From Streptomyces sp. HSG2 (GTDB lineage Bacteria; Actinomycetota; Actinomycetes; Streptomycetales; Streptomycetaceae), in contig NZ_CP066801.1 of NCBI RefSeq assembly GCF_016598575.1, positions 992,001 to 1,056,000 on the forward strand: a stretch of DNA of 64,000 nucleotides, written 5' to 3'. How positions within the stretch are numbered: the stretch's first letter is position 1; the number at the start of each line of letters is the position of its first letter. Below, piece by piece: positions 1-8,630 of this stretch. Made by a program: the position numbers and the translations under genes. Below the pieces are notes generated by a model, which was not told the DNA's origin, ran no database searches, and worked only from the letters and a program-made list of their open reading frames with translations.

Positions 1-2
1 AA

Positions 3-761
3 CCCCTCTTCCGGCTCACCGCGCGCGAGGAGCCGATGCCCCTGGAGCGCGTGCTCGCGGAGTTCGAGGAACTGCGTCGGGAGAACGAGCACTTCGAGTT
101 CTACTGGTTCCCGCACACCGGAAGCACCCTCACCAAGCGGAACAACCGCTGCCTCGGTCCGGAACGGCCGCTGGGGCGCTTCCGGGGGTGGTACGAGGAC
201 GAGTTCCTCGCCAACGGCGCCTTTCAGGTGGTCAACTGGATCGGCCGGGCGGTCCCGGGCACCGTGCCCACGATGGCGGCCCTCACCTCCCGTGCCCTGT
301 CGCCACGCACCTACACCGATCTGCCCTACAAGGTCTTCACCTCGCCCCGACGTGTGCGCTTCGTCGAGATGGAATACGCGCTCCCGCGCGAGGCGGCGAC
401 GGTCGTACTCCGTGAGCTACGGGCCATGGTGTCGCGGTCCCGCCTGCGGGTCGGCTTCCCGGTGGAGGTGCGCACCGCGCCGTCGGACGACATCACGCTG
501 TCCACCGCCTCCGGCCGCGAGACGGTCTACATCGCGGTCCACATGTTCCGCGGCAGCCCCTTTCGGGACTACTTCGAAACGGCCGAGCGGATCTTCGCCG
601 CACACGGGGGACGCCCCCATTGGGGGAAGGTGCACACCCGGGAGGCGGAGTACCTCTCCCGGGTGTATCCGCGCTTCTGCGAATTCACCGCCCTGCGGGA
701 CCGGCTGGACCCCGATAGGCGCTTCGGCAACGCTCACTCGCGGCGGGTCCTGGGCGGCTAG
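3..761 (+). CDS. D-arabinono-1,4-lactone oxidase family protein, C-terminal part (5' end outside window)
   Basis: This is the carboxy-terminal part of an FAD-linked sugar-lactone oxidase of the D-arabinono/L-gulono-1,4-lactone oxidase family (VAO fold). The frame is open to the left edge, so the FAD-binding half lies outside the window. The visible part has the ALO-type substrate domain: EFYWFPHT near the start, then the typical end with HWGKVH, a run through YPRF and LDPDRRFGN. Such flavoenzymes oxidise aldono-lactones or polyols; the substrate here cannot be told. An internal ATG at 36 exists but is not the true start, because conserved sequence continues upstream. It ends 362 bp before sepH on the same strand. 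Confidence 0.85.
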   Translation, partial: PLFRLTAREEPMPLERVLAEFEELRRENEHFEFYWFPHTGSTLTKRNNRCLGPERPLGRFRGWYEDEFLANGAFQVVNWIGRAVPGTVPTMAALTSRALSPRTYTDLPYKVFTSPRRVRFVEMEYALPREAATVVLRELRAMVSRSRLRVGFPVEVRTAPSDDITLSTASGRETVYIAVHMFRGSPFRDYFETAERIFAAHGGRPHWGKVHTREAEYLSRVYPRFCEFTALRDRLDPDRRFGNAHSRRVLGG

Positions 762-1123
762 GGGCCGGCAAGGATCAGGCCGGCGGGCGGCCGGGGCGCC
801 CCTCTTGTCAGAAAACGGGCGGCGTGCCCATCCACGCTGGTGGCCCGAATGGAGTACTGTGGCCAGCCCTGGGTCCGGTTTCCCGCCAGGGAGGATCAGG
901 CGCCGTCAGGGTCCGCCGGGAGGGGGCTGGTTGCACTGGGTGGCGCGGTGGGTCACCGAGCGTTGAGCGGAGGCTACCGTGCCATGTCGACGGTCCGGGG
1001 CGCGCGCCCGACACGCCGGGTGCTCCACAAGGTTGTGACAGGCCGCGCCCGGGCAGGTCACACTTCGACAGAGCGGAAGCAGCGACGCACGTGACGTCGG
1101 CAGGCACCACCCGGGAGGTCCCC
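762..1123. other. Intergenic region upstream of sepH
   Basis: This 362-bp stretch shows no convincing gene, although a plus-strand frame from 824 runs in phase into sepH. It probably holds the sepH promoter, but I see no clear -35/-10 pair. Around 1033-1063 the sequence carries TGTGAC and GTCACA as inverted halves about 17 bases apart, which could be a binding site or chance. Confidence 0.4.
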
Positions 1124-2134
1124 ATGCCCGAACTGCGTGTCGTGGCCGTCTCGAATGACGGCACACGACTCGTGCTGAAGGCTGCCGACTCCACGGAGTA
1201 CACGCTTCCTATCGACGAGCGGCTGCGCGCCGCCGTGCGTGGCGACCGGCCTCGGCTCGGTCAGATCGAGATCGAGGTGGAGAGTCACCTCCGCCCACGG
1301 GACATCCAGGCGCGGATACGCTCCGGCGCGACCGCGGAGGAGGTGGCGCAGTCCGCCGGGATCCCCGTCGACCGAGTGCGGCGCTTCGAGGGGCCGGTCC
1401 TGGCCGAACGTGCCTTCATGGCCGAGCGCGCACGCAAAACCCCGGTACGCAGGCCCGGGGAGAACCCAGGACCGCCTCTCGGCGAGGCGGTGCAGGAGCG
1501 GCTCCTGTCACGCGGGGCCGAGAAGGACACGGTCCAGTGGGATTCCTGGCGCCGGGACGACGGCACCTGGGAGGTCCTGCTGGTGTACCGAGCGGCGGGC
1601 GAAACCCGCTCGGCGATGTGGACGTACGATCCGCCGCGTCGACTGGTGCAGGCCGTCGACGGCGAGGCCCGCGCGCTGGTCGGCGAGACGGACGACCTCG
1701 CCGCGCCCGAACCGAGTTTCCCGTTCGTGCCGCGCATCGCGCGGTTGCCGCGGGACCGGTCGGCGCCGGCCGGTCAACCCTCCGAGAAACCGGAGGACGT
1801 GACGGAGAGCGAGCGCGATTCGCTCACCAGCCTCTTGGAGGCGGTCCCGAGTTTTCGGGGCGACCTGATCGTCCCCGAGCGCTCGCCCGCGACCTCGGAG
1901 GCGGGGGAGGAAGGCGAGGAGGCGGAGGAGGAGACCGCGCCCGCGGCCTCGGCGGGCGCCGGGTCCGCCTACGCCGACATCCTGATGCCCCGGTCCGTGG
2001 CCAGCCACCACGACCGGTTGATCGGAGCCACCGACCGGCAGGCGGAGGCGGACGGGGTGCGCCCGGGTCGGCGTGCCGCCGTGCCGAGTTGGGACGAGAT
2101 CGTCTTCGGGACACGCCGGAAGAAGCAGGACTGA
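1124..2134 (+). CDS. sepH: SepH-type cell division protein (DUF3071)
   Basis: A 336-residue protein with the DUF3071 N-terminal domain of SepH, the actinobacterial division protein that binds FtsZ and promotes its assembly during sporulation septation. The first 65 residues begin MPELRVVAVSNDG and are followed by a helix-turn-helix-like segment (GATAEEVAQSAGIPVDRVRRFE) and the conserved AERAFMAERARKTPVRRP stretch. The second half is acidic, low in complexity and probably disordered, ending in a basic tail (GTRRKKQD), as in the family. The frame is open from 824, but ATG 1124 fits the conserved N-terminus and has GGGAGG just upstream. It converges with a sulfurtransferase gene. Cytoplasmic, at the division septum. 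Confidence 0.93.
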   Translation: MPELRVVAVSNDGTRLVLKAADSTEYTLPIDERLRAAVRGDRPRLGQIEIEVESHLRPRDIQARIRSGATAEEVAQSAGIPVDRVRRFEGPVLAERAFMAERARKTPVRRPGENPGPPLGEAVQERLLSRGAEKDTVQWDSWRRDDGTWEVLLVYRAAGETRSAMWTYDPPRRLVQAVDGEARALVGETDDLAAPEPSFPFVPRIARLPRDRSAPAGQPSEKPEDVTESERDSLTSLLEAVPSFRGDLIVPERSPATSEAGEEGEEAEEETAPAASAGAGSAYADILMPRSVASHHDRLIGATDRQAEADGVRPGRRAAVPSWDEIVFGTRRKKQD

Positions 2135-2173
2135 CGCGTTTCGGGGTGTGCCCTCGAGAAGGTCGCGCGCGGG

Positions 2174-2191
2174 GCGGGTTTCCCGACCCGC
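2174..2191. terminator. Possible short hairpin after sepH
   Basis: GCGGGT and ACCCGC form a 6-bp stem about 40 bases after the sepH stop, in a gap between converging genes. It is short and has no T-tract, so it is only a weak terminator candidate. Confidence 0.3.
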
Positions 2192-2373
2192 GAGACGACC
2201 GGCCCGGGTGCCGCGCGGGCGCGACCGAGCCCTGTGGGTTCCGGCTGCGGGGAACCGGGCGGCCGACACCGCCGCCGCGTCCACTCCCGCCGGCCGGGCG
2301 GCGGTCCCGGGCGCGCCTGAACCGGCCAGGGCCGTGACCGCCCAGGCCGACGGGGCTCAGACGGGTGCGGATG

Positions 2374-3222
2374 TCACCGGGGGTCCGGGCCGACCGCGAC
2401 CGGGCGTCGCGGGTCCGAGGTCCACTCGGACCACGACCCCACGTACAGCGCGGCCGGAATCCCCGCCACCGCCAGGGCGAGGACCTCGTGCGCGCCGGAG
2501 ACCCCGGAACCGCAGTAGACCCCGACCTCTCTCCCGGCGTCGGCCCCCAACGCGGCGAACCGTTCCCGGAGTCGCCGGGCCGGCAGGAAGCGACCGTCGG
2601 CGGCCGTGTTCCGGTCCGTCGGCGCGGAGACCGCCCCGGGGATGTGTCCGGCGACCCGGTCGACCGGTTCGACCTCTCCCCGGTACCGCTCGCCCGCCCG
2701 CGCGTCGAGCAGCAGACCCGAGCGTGCCAGGCCCGCGGCGCCGTCCGCGTCCAGGAGACCGTGTGTGCCCGGGGACGGAACGAAGTCGCCCGGGTCCGGA
2801 TTCGGGATCTCGGTGGAGAGCGGCCCGAGCCACACCGGAAGCCCACCGTCGAGAACCCGGACGTCGGGATGTCCCGTCCAACTCAGCAGCCACCAGGCTC
2901 GGGCGGCGGCCCAGCCCTGGCCACCGTCGTACACCACGACCGGCCGATGGGCCGACACCCCGGCCCGTCGCATCGCGGCGCCGAAGACCTGGAGATCGGG
3001 CAGAGGGTGACGACCTCCCGAGCCTGGCGCCGAGGCCAGTTCGGTGTCCAGGTCGACGAAGACCGCGCCGGGCAGGTGCCCGCTCGCGTATGCGGCTCGC
3101 CCGACGAACGGCGGAGCCGCGCCGGAGGGGTTGCCGAGTTGCCAGCGGACGTCGAGCAGGACGGGCCCGCCGGCTCCGGTCAGTGCGGTGGCCAGGTCGG
3201 ATGCGGAGACGATGGGGTTCAT
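2374..3222 (-). CDS. Sulfurtransferase (tandem rhodanese domains)
   Basis: A 282-residue thiosulfate/3-mercaptopyruvate sulfurtransferase with two rhodanese domains. The N-terminal, structural domain includes LLDVRW and the segment GHLPGAVFVDLD. The C-terminal catalytic domain includes LLDARAGERYRGE, then the active-site loop VYCGSGVSG with the persulfide-forming cysteine near residue 237. CGSGVS-type loops occur in both mercaptopyruvate and thiosulfate enzymes, so the donor cannot be fixed. ATG 3222 is preferred over ATG 3231 because the AGGA and GGGGG upstream sit at better spacing and the protein then begins MNPIVSASDLA. Cytoplasmic, probably single-gene. Confidence 0.88.
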   Translation of the reverse strand: MNPIVSASDLATALTGAGGPVLLDVRWQLGNPSGAAPPFVGRAAYASGHLPGAVFVDLDTELASAPGSGGRHPLPDLQVFGAAMRRAGVSAHRPVVVYDGGQGWAAARAWWLLSWTGHPDVRVLDGGLPVWLGPLSTEIPNPDPGDFVPSPGTHGLLDADGAAGLARSGLLLDARAGERYRGEVEPVDRVAGHIPGAVSAPTDRNTAADGRFLPARRLRERFAALGADAGREVGVYCGSGVSGAHEVLALAVAGIPAALYVGSWSEWTSDPRRPVAVGPDPR

Positions 3223-3270
3223 GGCCCCCATCCTGACGCACCGTCGCGTCCGGCGCCGCCCTCCTCGAGG

Positions 3271-4464
3271 TCAGGAACGGACTTCCAACAGCGGGACGAG
3301 TTGTTCGGCGGGTGTCATCGAGCCGTGGTTGCCGACCATCGCGGACTCCTTCGGCTCGCGTTCGGACGCGATGAGCAGAACGTCGTCCCGGGCCGCCGCT
3401 ATGACGTCCCCGATCCGCGGTCGGACCCTGGGTTCCACCACGGGGCCAAACCAGCCCGCGTCGACGGCCTCGTCCCCGGAGGCGATCCAGAAGCTCTCGC
3501 CGAGCACCTCACGCCAACAGGCCAGCACGTCGCCCGCCGCACCGGGAAGAGCGTAGACGTGCCGGGCCCGACCCTCGCCGCCGAGCAGGGCCACACCGGC
3601 GCGCAGTTCCCAGTCCTGATCGAAGTCGACGCGGTGCGGTTCACCGAAGGGAACGTCGACCATTCCGTGATCGGCGGTGATGTAGAGAGCGCTGCGGGGC
3701 GGCAGCCGCTCGGCAAGGCGCCGTGCCAGCCGGTCCACTTCGCGGAGGCGGTCACGCCAGGCGTCGGAGTCGACGCCGAACCGGTGCCCGGCGCCGTCGA
3801 GTTCGGCGAAGTAGGTGTACACCAGCGCGCGGTCGGCGGCGGCCAGTTCCGCGGCGGCGACGTCCATGCGTTCCTCGCCGGAGATCCTTCCCAGGAAGGT
3901 GCCTCCGCTGAGCGCCACGCGGGTGAGCGGTGTGTCACGGAAGTCCGGGGAGGAGACCTGGACCGCGTGGACCCCCGCTTCGTGCGCGAGTCGGAAGACC
4001 GTCGGCTTCGGCTGCCACACGACGGGGTCGGTCCAGGGGTGCCAGCGCAGCTGGTTCATCAGATCGCCGGTGTCGGGGTCGCGGACCGTGTAGCCGGGCA
4101 GTCCGTGCGCCCCCGGCGGCAGGCCGGTGCCGACGGAGGCCAGCGAGGCCGCCGTGGTCGCGGGGTAACCCGCCGTGATGGGACGCCCGGTGCCGCCGCG
4201 GGAGCTGCCCAGCAGGGACGTCAGGAAGGGCGCCTCCCGCGGATGCGCCAGCAGTTGCTCCCAGCCGAGGCCGTCGACCAGGAACACGCAGGCGCGGTCG
4301 ACCGGGGCCAGCTCGGAGATCGTCGCCGACATGCCGGGGACCCGCATTCCCGCGGCCAGCGTGGGCAGCAGGTCGGCCAGGGAGCCGCCGCCGTACTCCG
4401 GCACGGGCGCCGTCGCCACGGGAAGCGGCTCGGGGTGGGGGTCCCAGGAGATGGCCCGCGTCAT
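3271..4464 (-). CDS. Alkaline phosphatase superfamily phosphodiesterase/nucleotide pyrophosphatase
   Basis: A 397-residue metal-dependent phosphodiesterase-like protein of the alkaline phosphatase/NPP superfamily. Two-metal-site elements are visible: VFLVDGLGWE near the N-terminus, YPATTAASLASVGTG with the likely threonine nucleophile, YITADHGMVDVP, and GNHGSMTPAEQLVPLL near the end. No signal peptide is evident, so it is probably cytoplasmic; the substrate is unknown. The frame is open upstream to 4668, but ATG 4464 overlaps the TGA of the preceding DUF5998 gene by one base (TGATG), a classic translational-coupling arrangement that fixes the start. The two genes are very likely one operon. 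Confidence 0.87.
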   Translation of the reverse strand: MTRAISWDPHPEPLPVATAPVPEYGGGSLADLLPTLAAGMRVPGMSATISELAPVDRACVFLVDGLGWEQLLAHPREAPFLTSLLGSSRGGTGRPITAGYPATTAASLASVGTGLPPGAHGLPGYTVRDPDTGDLMNQLRWHPWTDPVVWQPKPTVFRLAHEAGVHAVQVSSPDFRDTPLTRVALSGGTFLGRISGEERMDVAAAELAAADRALVYTYFAELDGAGHRFGVDSDAWRDRLREVDRLARRLAERLPPRSALYITADHGMVDVPFGEPHRVDFDQDWELRAGVALLGGEGRARHVYALPGAAGDVLACWREVLGESFWIASGDEAVDAGWFGPVVEPRVRPRIGDVIAAARDDVLLIASEREPKESAMVGNHGSMTPAEQLVPLLEVRS

Positions 4465-5051
4465 CAGCGGCCGGCCTCCGCGGTCGCCTCGGAGAGCGCC
4501 TGCGCGAAGGCCAACGCCTGGCGGACCGTCTCCGGTCCGTCCCCGGTCTCGCTGACCCGAAGGCTCAGGTCGTCGGCCGTGGAACTCCCGGTGTAGCCGT
4601 GGTCGGCCTCGCACCCTGGGTCTCCGCAGGCGGCGGGTTCCAGGTCGACGCGCGAGACGGCGCCCCACCCGACGGTCAGCACGACCTCACGGGGAGCCGT
4701 CCCCGGTCGGTACTTCTCCGGGTTGGCGACCACCCGACTGACCACGACCGAGGAGATCCGACCGATCTTGACGGACTCGGTGGACGTCGTCGCGTACGGC
4801 GTGGGCGAGGTGTCGTCGGCGCCCTGCTCGTCGGTGTGGCTGACGATGAAGCGGTTGTGGGTGAGAACCAGCACCGTCACGTGCCGGCGGACCTCGTTCT
4901 GATCGAACGTGGTCTCCTGATGGACCAGGTACGAACGGACCGGCTCGCCGCCCACGGCGGCCTCCACCGCCTCGGCAACGAGAGCCGGGTAGTAGCCACT
5001 GCGCTCGATCGCCGCGCGCAGCCCCTGTGTCGTCGTACTGGTCTTGGCCAT
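4464..5051 (-). CDS. DUF5998 family protein
   Basis: A protein of about 195 residues matching the DUF5998 family, conserved in Streptomyces and relatives but of unknown function. It is soluble, with no membrane segment or signal. Recognisable stretches are RSGYYPALVAEAVEAAVGGE at the start, then HQETTFDQNEVRRHVTVLVLT, a histidine/aspartate-rich segment (CGDPGCEADHGYTG) that could bind metal, and a helical C-terminus. Two starts are possible: ATG 5060 has its purine run directly abutting it, so ATG 5051 (MAKTSTTT) is preferred. Its stop overlaps the start of the downstream phosphodiesterase gene by one base, which suggests coupled expression and a related role. Confidence 0.82.
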   Translation of the reverse strand: MAKTSTTTQGLRAAIERSGYYPALVAEAVEAAVGGEPVRSYLVHQETTFDQNEVRRHVTVLVLTHNRFIVSHTDEQGADDTSPTPYATTSTESVKIGRISSVVVSRVVANPEKYRPGTAPREVVLTVGWGAVSRVDLEPAACGDPGCEADHGYTGSSTADDLSLRVSETGDGPETVRQALAFAQALSEATAEAGR

Positions 5052-5114
5052 GCGTTCCATCCTACGGGGGTCATGGCCTTCGGGAGACCGCCCGTCCGCT
5101 CTGCCCTCGCGGGC

Positions 5115-5136
5115 GGGAGTGCCGAGCGTGACTCCC
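5115..5136 (-). terminator. Possible hairpin after the acetyltransferase gene
   Basis: GGGAGT and ACTCCC form a 6-bp stem with a 10-base loop just after the stop of the large acetyltransferase gene on the minus strand. It is short; a weak candidate. Confidence 0.3.
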
Positions 5137-5141
5137 CCGGG

Positions 5142-7982
5142 TCAGTACGAAGGGAGCGTGCGCGGACCGAGATCGTCACGAGCGGGGGGCGGGGCCAGGC
5201 GGACCGAGGCGCCCAGGATGGTGAGCCCGCGCGACGCCACGACCACCGGTTCCAACGTGACCGCGACCACCTCGGGGTGATCGTGGACCAGTCGGGACAC
5301 TCTCAGCAGAAGCTCCTCCAGCGCTGGAGTGTCCACGGGTGTCGAGCCGCGCCAGCCGAACAACAGGGGCGCGGTCCGGACTGATCGCACGAGGGAGGCG
5401 GCCTCCCGGTCGGTGACCGGGATCAGGCGGTGAGCGACGTCTTCGAGCAGTTGCCCCGCCGCGCCGGCCAGGCAGAAGGAGAGCACCGCACCCGCGGCGG
5501 GGTCGATGACGGCACGGATCACGGTGTCCACCCCCCTCGGTGCCATGGACTGGACCACCGGACGCGTCTGCTCGGGAGGGCCGAACTGCGCCGTCAGCTC
5601 CTCGTAGGCGCGACCCAGCCGCTCCTCGTCGGTCAGGTCCAGCCGCACGCCGCCCAGGTCGGCGCGGTGCCGCAGATGGGGGGCGGTGGCCTTGAGCGCC
5701 ACCGGATAGCCGAGGTCACGGGCGGCGGCGAGGGCCGCCGGCCGGTCGGGGGCGTGCCGGTCGGGCCACACACCGATCCCGTACCGACCGAGCAACTCGC
5801 CGGTCTCGTCCGATTCGAGGGTGAGGCCACGCCCGCGAGCGAGGAGGCGGGCGATGAGGTCGGCGGCCCCCTTCTCGTCCACGTCCGCGAAGTCGGGCAC
5901 CCTGCCGGGGTCCGCGGCCTCACGGCGCCATCGGGCGTAGCCGACGGCCTGGGCCAAGGCACTGACGGCGCGCTCGGCGGCCGGGTACGCGGGGATGAGC
6001 CGCCCGTCCTCCGGTGCCGGGGGCGGCGCTTCCCCTCGGGCGACGGGCTCGGCGCCGGGGCGGTCCAGGAGGGGCGGGGCGGTCGCACCCTCCCTGGCCC
6101 CGGGCGCCGTGCCGGCGGCGGCGGAGAGTGCCTCGGCCAGGCCGCCGAGCTCCACGTGCACCACGAGGACGGGCTTGTCGGGCGCCGTCGCCGCAGCCGA
6201 GCGCAGCGCTTCGGCCAGCTCGGCGTCGCCGGTGGCGACGGAGTCCTCACCGAGCGTCGGGATGGCAGCAACCACGACCGCGTCGCAGCCGGTGTCGGAC
6301 AGCGCGCGGGTGAGCGCGCGCTGGAAGTCCGCCGGGGTGGCGGAGGTGGTGAGGTCGAGTGGCGCGTGCGGACGAAGCCCCTCCGCCAGGCAGGCGTCGT
6401 AGGTGAGCAACCCCAGGGACTCGGAGTTGCCGAGGATCGACACCCGGGGGCCGGCGGGGAGCGGCTGCCGGGCGAGCAGCAGCCCGGTGTCGACGAGCTC
6501 CGTGATCGTGTCGACCCGGATCACACCGGCCTGCCTCAACAGGGCGGAGACGGTGGCATGGGACAGCCGGGTGGCCCGCACGGCGTGACCCTGGGGGGCC
6601 GCGCTGCGATGGCGCGCCCCCTGCACCACGACCACGGGCTTGGCCGCCGCCGTCCGGCGGGCGAGACGGGTGAACTTGCGAGGGTTGCCGATCGATTCCA
6701 GGTACATCAAGGCCACGTCGGTGTCCGGGTCGTCGTACCAGTACTGGAGGACGTCGTTGCCGGAGACGTCGGCACGGTTGCCCGAGGACACGAAGGTGGA
6801 GACGCCGGTCACGCCCGTGACCCCGCCGCCCCGCCGGTGGAGTCGGGACAGCAGCGCGATGCCTATGGCGCCGGACTGGGCGAAGAGGCCGATCCGACCG
6901 GCGCGGGGCATGCGCGGCGCGAGGGAGGCGTTGAGTCGGACCTCGGGCGAGGTGTTGACGACACCGAAGGCGTTGGGGCCGATGATCCTCATCCCGTGGG
7001 CCCGAGCCTGGCGCACGAGTGCGCGCTGGCGCTCGCGACCGTCCGGGCCGCTCTCCGCGTAGCCGGCCGAGACCACCACGAGCCCTTGGACCCCGTGGGC
7101 GCCGCAGTCGGCGACGACGTCCGGGACGCGCTCGGCCGGTACCGCGACCACCGCGACGTCGACGGGGGCCGCGATGTCCCGAACCGATCGATGGGCGGGA
7201 ACGCCGTCGATCTCGCCGCCTCGCTCGGGGAAGCACCGGTTGACCGCGTAGAGGCGCCCGGGGTATCCGGCCTCCCGGATGTTCCCCAGGATGCTGCGCC
7301 CCACACCGCCCGGTGTGCGTCCGGCGCCGACGACGGCGACCGAGCCGGGGGCCAGCAATCGCTGCACGGACCTCGCCTCGGCCCGTTGCTCGCGCGCGTA
7401 CTGCACGGCGAGGCTGCGGTCGGTGGGTTCGAGATCGAGTTCCAGACGGACGACGCCGTCCTCGAAACTGCGTTGTTGCGTGTAGCCGGCGTCCGTGAAG
7501 ACCTTGATCATCTTGGTGTTGGCGGGCAGTACCTCGGCGGCGAACCGACGGATGCCCCGCTCTCGTGCGACGGCCGCGATGTGTTCGAGCAACGCCGAGG
7601 CGACGCCGCGACCCTGGTGCGCGTCCTGGACGAGGAAGGCGACCTCGGCCTCGTCGGCCGGGGCGGGGGCCGACATCCCGTCCGGACCGATCCGGTCGTA
7701 GCGCACGGTGGCGATGAACTCGCCGCCGACGGTGGCCGCCAGGCCCACCCGGTCCACGAAGTCGTGGTGGGTGAAGCGTCTGACGTCCTTCGCCGACAGC
7801 CGGGGGTACGGTGCGAAGAAGCGGTAGTACTTGGACTCCTCCGAGACCCGTTCGTAGAAGCCGACCAGCCGGTCGGCGTCGTCCACGTCGATGGGGCGCA
7901 CCCGCGCGGTGCCGCCGTCGCGGAGCACCACGTCGGCTTCCCAGTGGGCGGGGTAGTCGTGCCGGTCCGGCGGCGTCTGCAT
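5142..7982 (-). CDS. patA: Protein lysine acetyltransferase: N-terminal GNAT fused to NDP-forming acyl-CoA synthetase module
   Basis: A 946-residue fusion. Residues about 15-190 form a GNAT acetyltransferase: the acetyl-CoA loop is QDAHQGRGVASALLEHI. Residues about 205-330 are a CoA-binding Rossmann domain (VAVVGAGRTPGGVGRSILGNI), followed by succinyl-CoA-ligase-like domains (GLFAQSGAIGIALLSRL; VSILGNSESLGLLTYDA), and from about 690 an ATP-grasp domain. This matches Pat enzymes that acetylate a lysine of acetyl-CoA synthetase and related enzymes. The N-terminal GNAT position is the type described in Streptomyces lividans; E. coli Pat has it at the C-terminus. The frame continues upstream to 8513, but that extension overlaps the HPr gene; ATG 7982 begins the conserved protein. 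The synthetase part is usually a sensor without ligase activity. Confidence 0.9.
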   Translation of the reverse strand: MQTPPDRHDYPAHWEADVVLRDGGTARVRPIDVDDADRLVGFYERVSEESKYYRFFAPYPRLSAKDVRRFTHHDFVDRVGLAATVGGEFIATVRYDRIGPDGMSAPAPADEAEVAFLVQDAHQGRGVASALLEHIAAVARERGIRRFAAEVLPANTKMIKVFTDAGYTQQRSFEDGVVRLELDLEPTDRSLAVQYAREQRAEARSVQRLLAPGSVAVVGAGRTPGGVGRSILGNIREAGYPGRLYAVNRCFPERGGEIDGVPAHRSVRDIAAPVDVAVVAVPAERVPDVVADCGAHGVQGLVVVSAGYAESGPDGRERQRALVRQARAHGMRIIGPNAFGVVNTSPEVRLNASLAPRMPRAGRIGLFAQSGAIGIALLSRLHRRGGGVTGVTGVSTFVSSGNRADVSGNDVLQYWYDDPDTDVALMYLESIGNPRKFTRLARRTAAAKPVVVVQGARHRSAAPQGHAVRATRLSHATVSALLRQAGVIRVDTITELVDTGLLLARQPLPAGPRVSILGNSESLGLLTYDACLAEGLRPHAPLDLTTSATPADFQRALTRALSDTGCDAVVVAAIPTLGEDSVATGDAELAEALRSAAATAPDKPVLVVHVELGGLAEALSAAAGTAPGAREGATAPPLLDRPGAEPVARGEAPPPAPEDGRLIPAYPAAERAVSALAQAVGYARWRREAADPGRVPDFADVDEKGAADLIARLLARGRGLTLESDETGELLGRYGIGVWPDRHAPDRPAALAAARDLGYPVALKATAPHLRHRADLGGVRLDLTDEERLGRAYEELTAQFGPPEQTRPVVQSMAPRGVDTVIRAVIDPAAGAVLSFCLAGAAGQLLEDVAHRLIPVTDREAASLVRSVRTAPLLFGWRGSTPVDTPALEELLLRVSRLVHDHPEVVAVTLEPVVVASRGLTILGASVRLAPPPARDDLGPRTLPSY

Positions 7983-8132
7983 GGGCCCAGCGTACGACTC
8001 CGGGGCGTTGCCCGACGCGACGCGGGCGGCCCGCGTCCGTGCGGCGACCCGCCCCGTCGGTGGGGCGCCGTCGGCCCGGTCCCGTGGGAGACTGGCGCGG
8101 ACGACCTCGGACGTCCCGAAGGGCAGCAGCAC

Positions 8133-8414
8133 ATGGTCGAACGCCGCGTCACCGTCGGCTGGGCGGAGGGCCTCCACGCCCGACCCGCCTCCCTCTTCGT
8201 CCGCGCGGCAACGGCCACGGGCGTCCCCGTGGCCATCGCCAGACCCGACGGCGCGGCCGTCAACGCCCGCTCGGTCCTCGCGGTGCTCGGCCTCGGCGTG
8301 CGGGGCGGCGAGGAGGTCGTCCTGACCGCTGACGCCGAGGGTGCCGACCCGGCGTTGGACCGGCTGGCGAGGTTGGTGGCCGAAGGCCTGGAGGAGCTTC
8401 CCGAAGCGGACTGA
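8133..8414 (+). CDS. ptsH: HPr phosphocarrier protein of the PTS
   Basis: A 93-residue HPr. It carries phosphate from enzyme I to sugar-specific EIIA proteins of the phosphotransferase system. The active-site motif GLHARPAS places the phospho-accepting histidine at residue 15. The region corresponding to the regulatory serine of Firmicutes reads NARSVLAVLGLG (Ser47), although Streptomyces are not known to have HPr kinase. A very long frame runs upstream in phase from 5430, antisense to the acetyltransferase gene; only the last 94 codons are real, starting at ATG 8133 with AAGGGCAGC upstream. It is divergent from the acetyltransferase gene across about 150 bp and stands alone, without ptsI nearby. 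Confidence 0.93.
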   Translation: MVERRVTVGWAEGLHARPASLFVRAATATGVPVAIARPDGAAVNARSVLAVLGLGVRGGEEVVLTADAEGADPALDRLARLVAEGLEELPEAD

Positions 8415-8630
8415 GGGCCCCGGTCCCGGAGTGGACCCCATCACGCGCGGTCGCTCGGGTCCCGTGGGGCGGCGAGTGCGACCGAGGCGACTTCCTCGCG
8501 AAACCGCCGACATTCCTCCGGTCGGACCGGCACGGACGGAGGAAATGTCATCGGCCGCGCGGGAGAGTCATTTTCGACCGGCAGGCGTTGTCCGTTCCCC
8601 CTATTTCCGCTTTCCCTTATCCGACTCGCG

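Noticed and set aside
5430..8132. Very long plus-strand open frame (about 900 codons) antisense to the acetyltransferase gene, in phase with ptsH
   Set aside because: It reflects GC-rich codon bias on the opposite strand; the encoded sequence shows no domain until the HPr segment, and HPr is a free-standing 93-residue protein.
7983..8513. N-terminal extension of the acetyltransferase frame
   Set aside because: It overlaps ptsH and adds low-complexity sequence; the conserved protein begins at ATG 7982.
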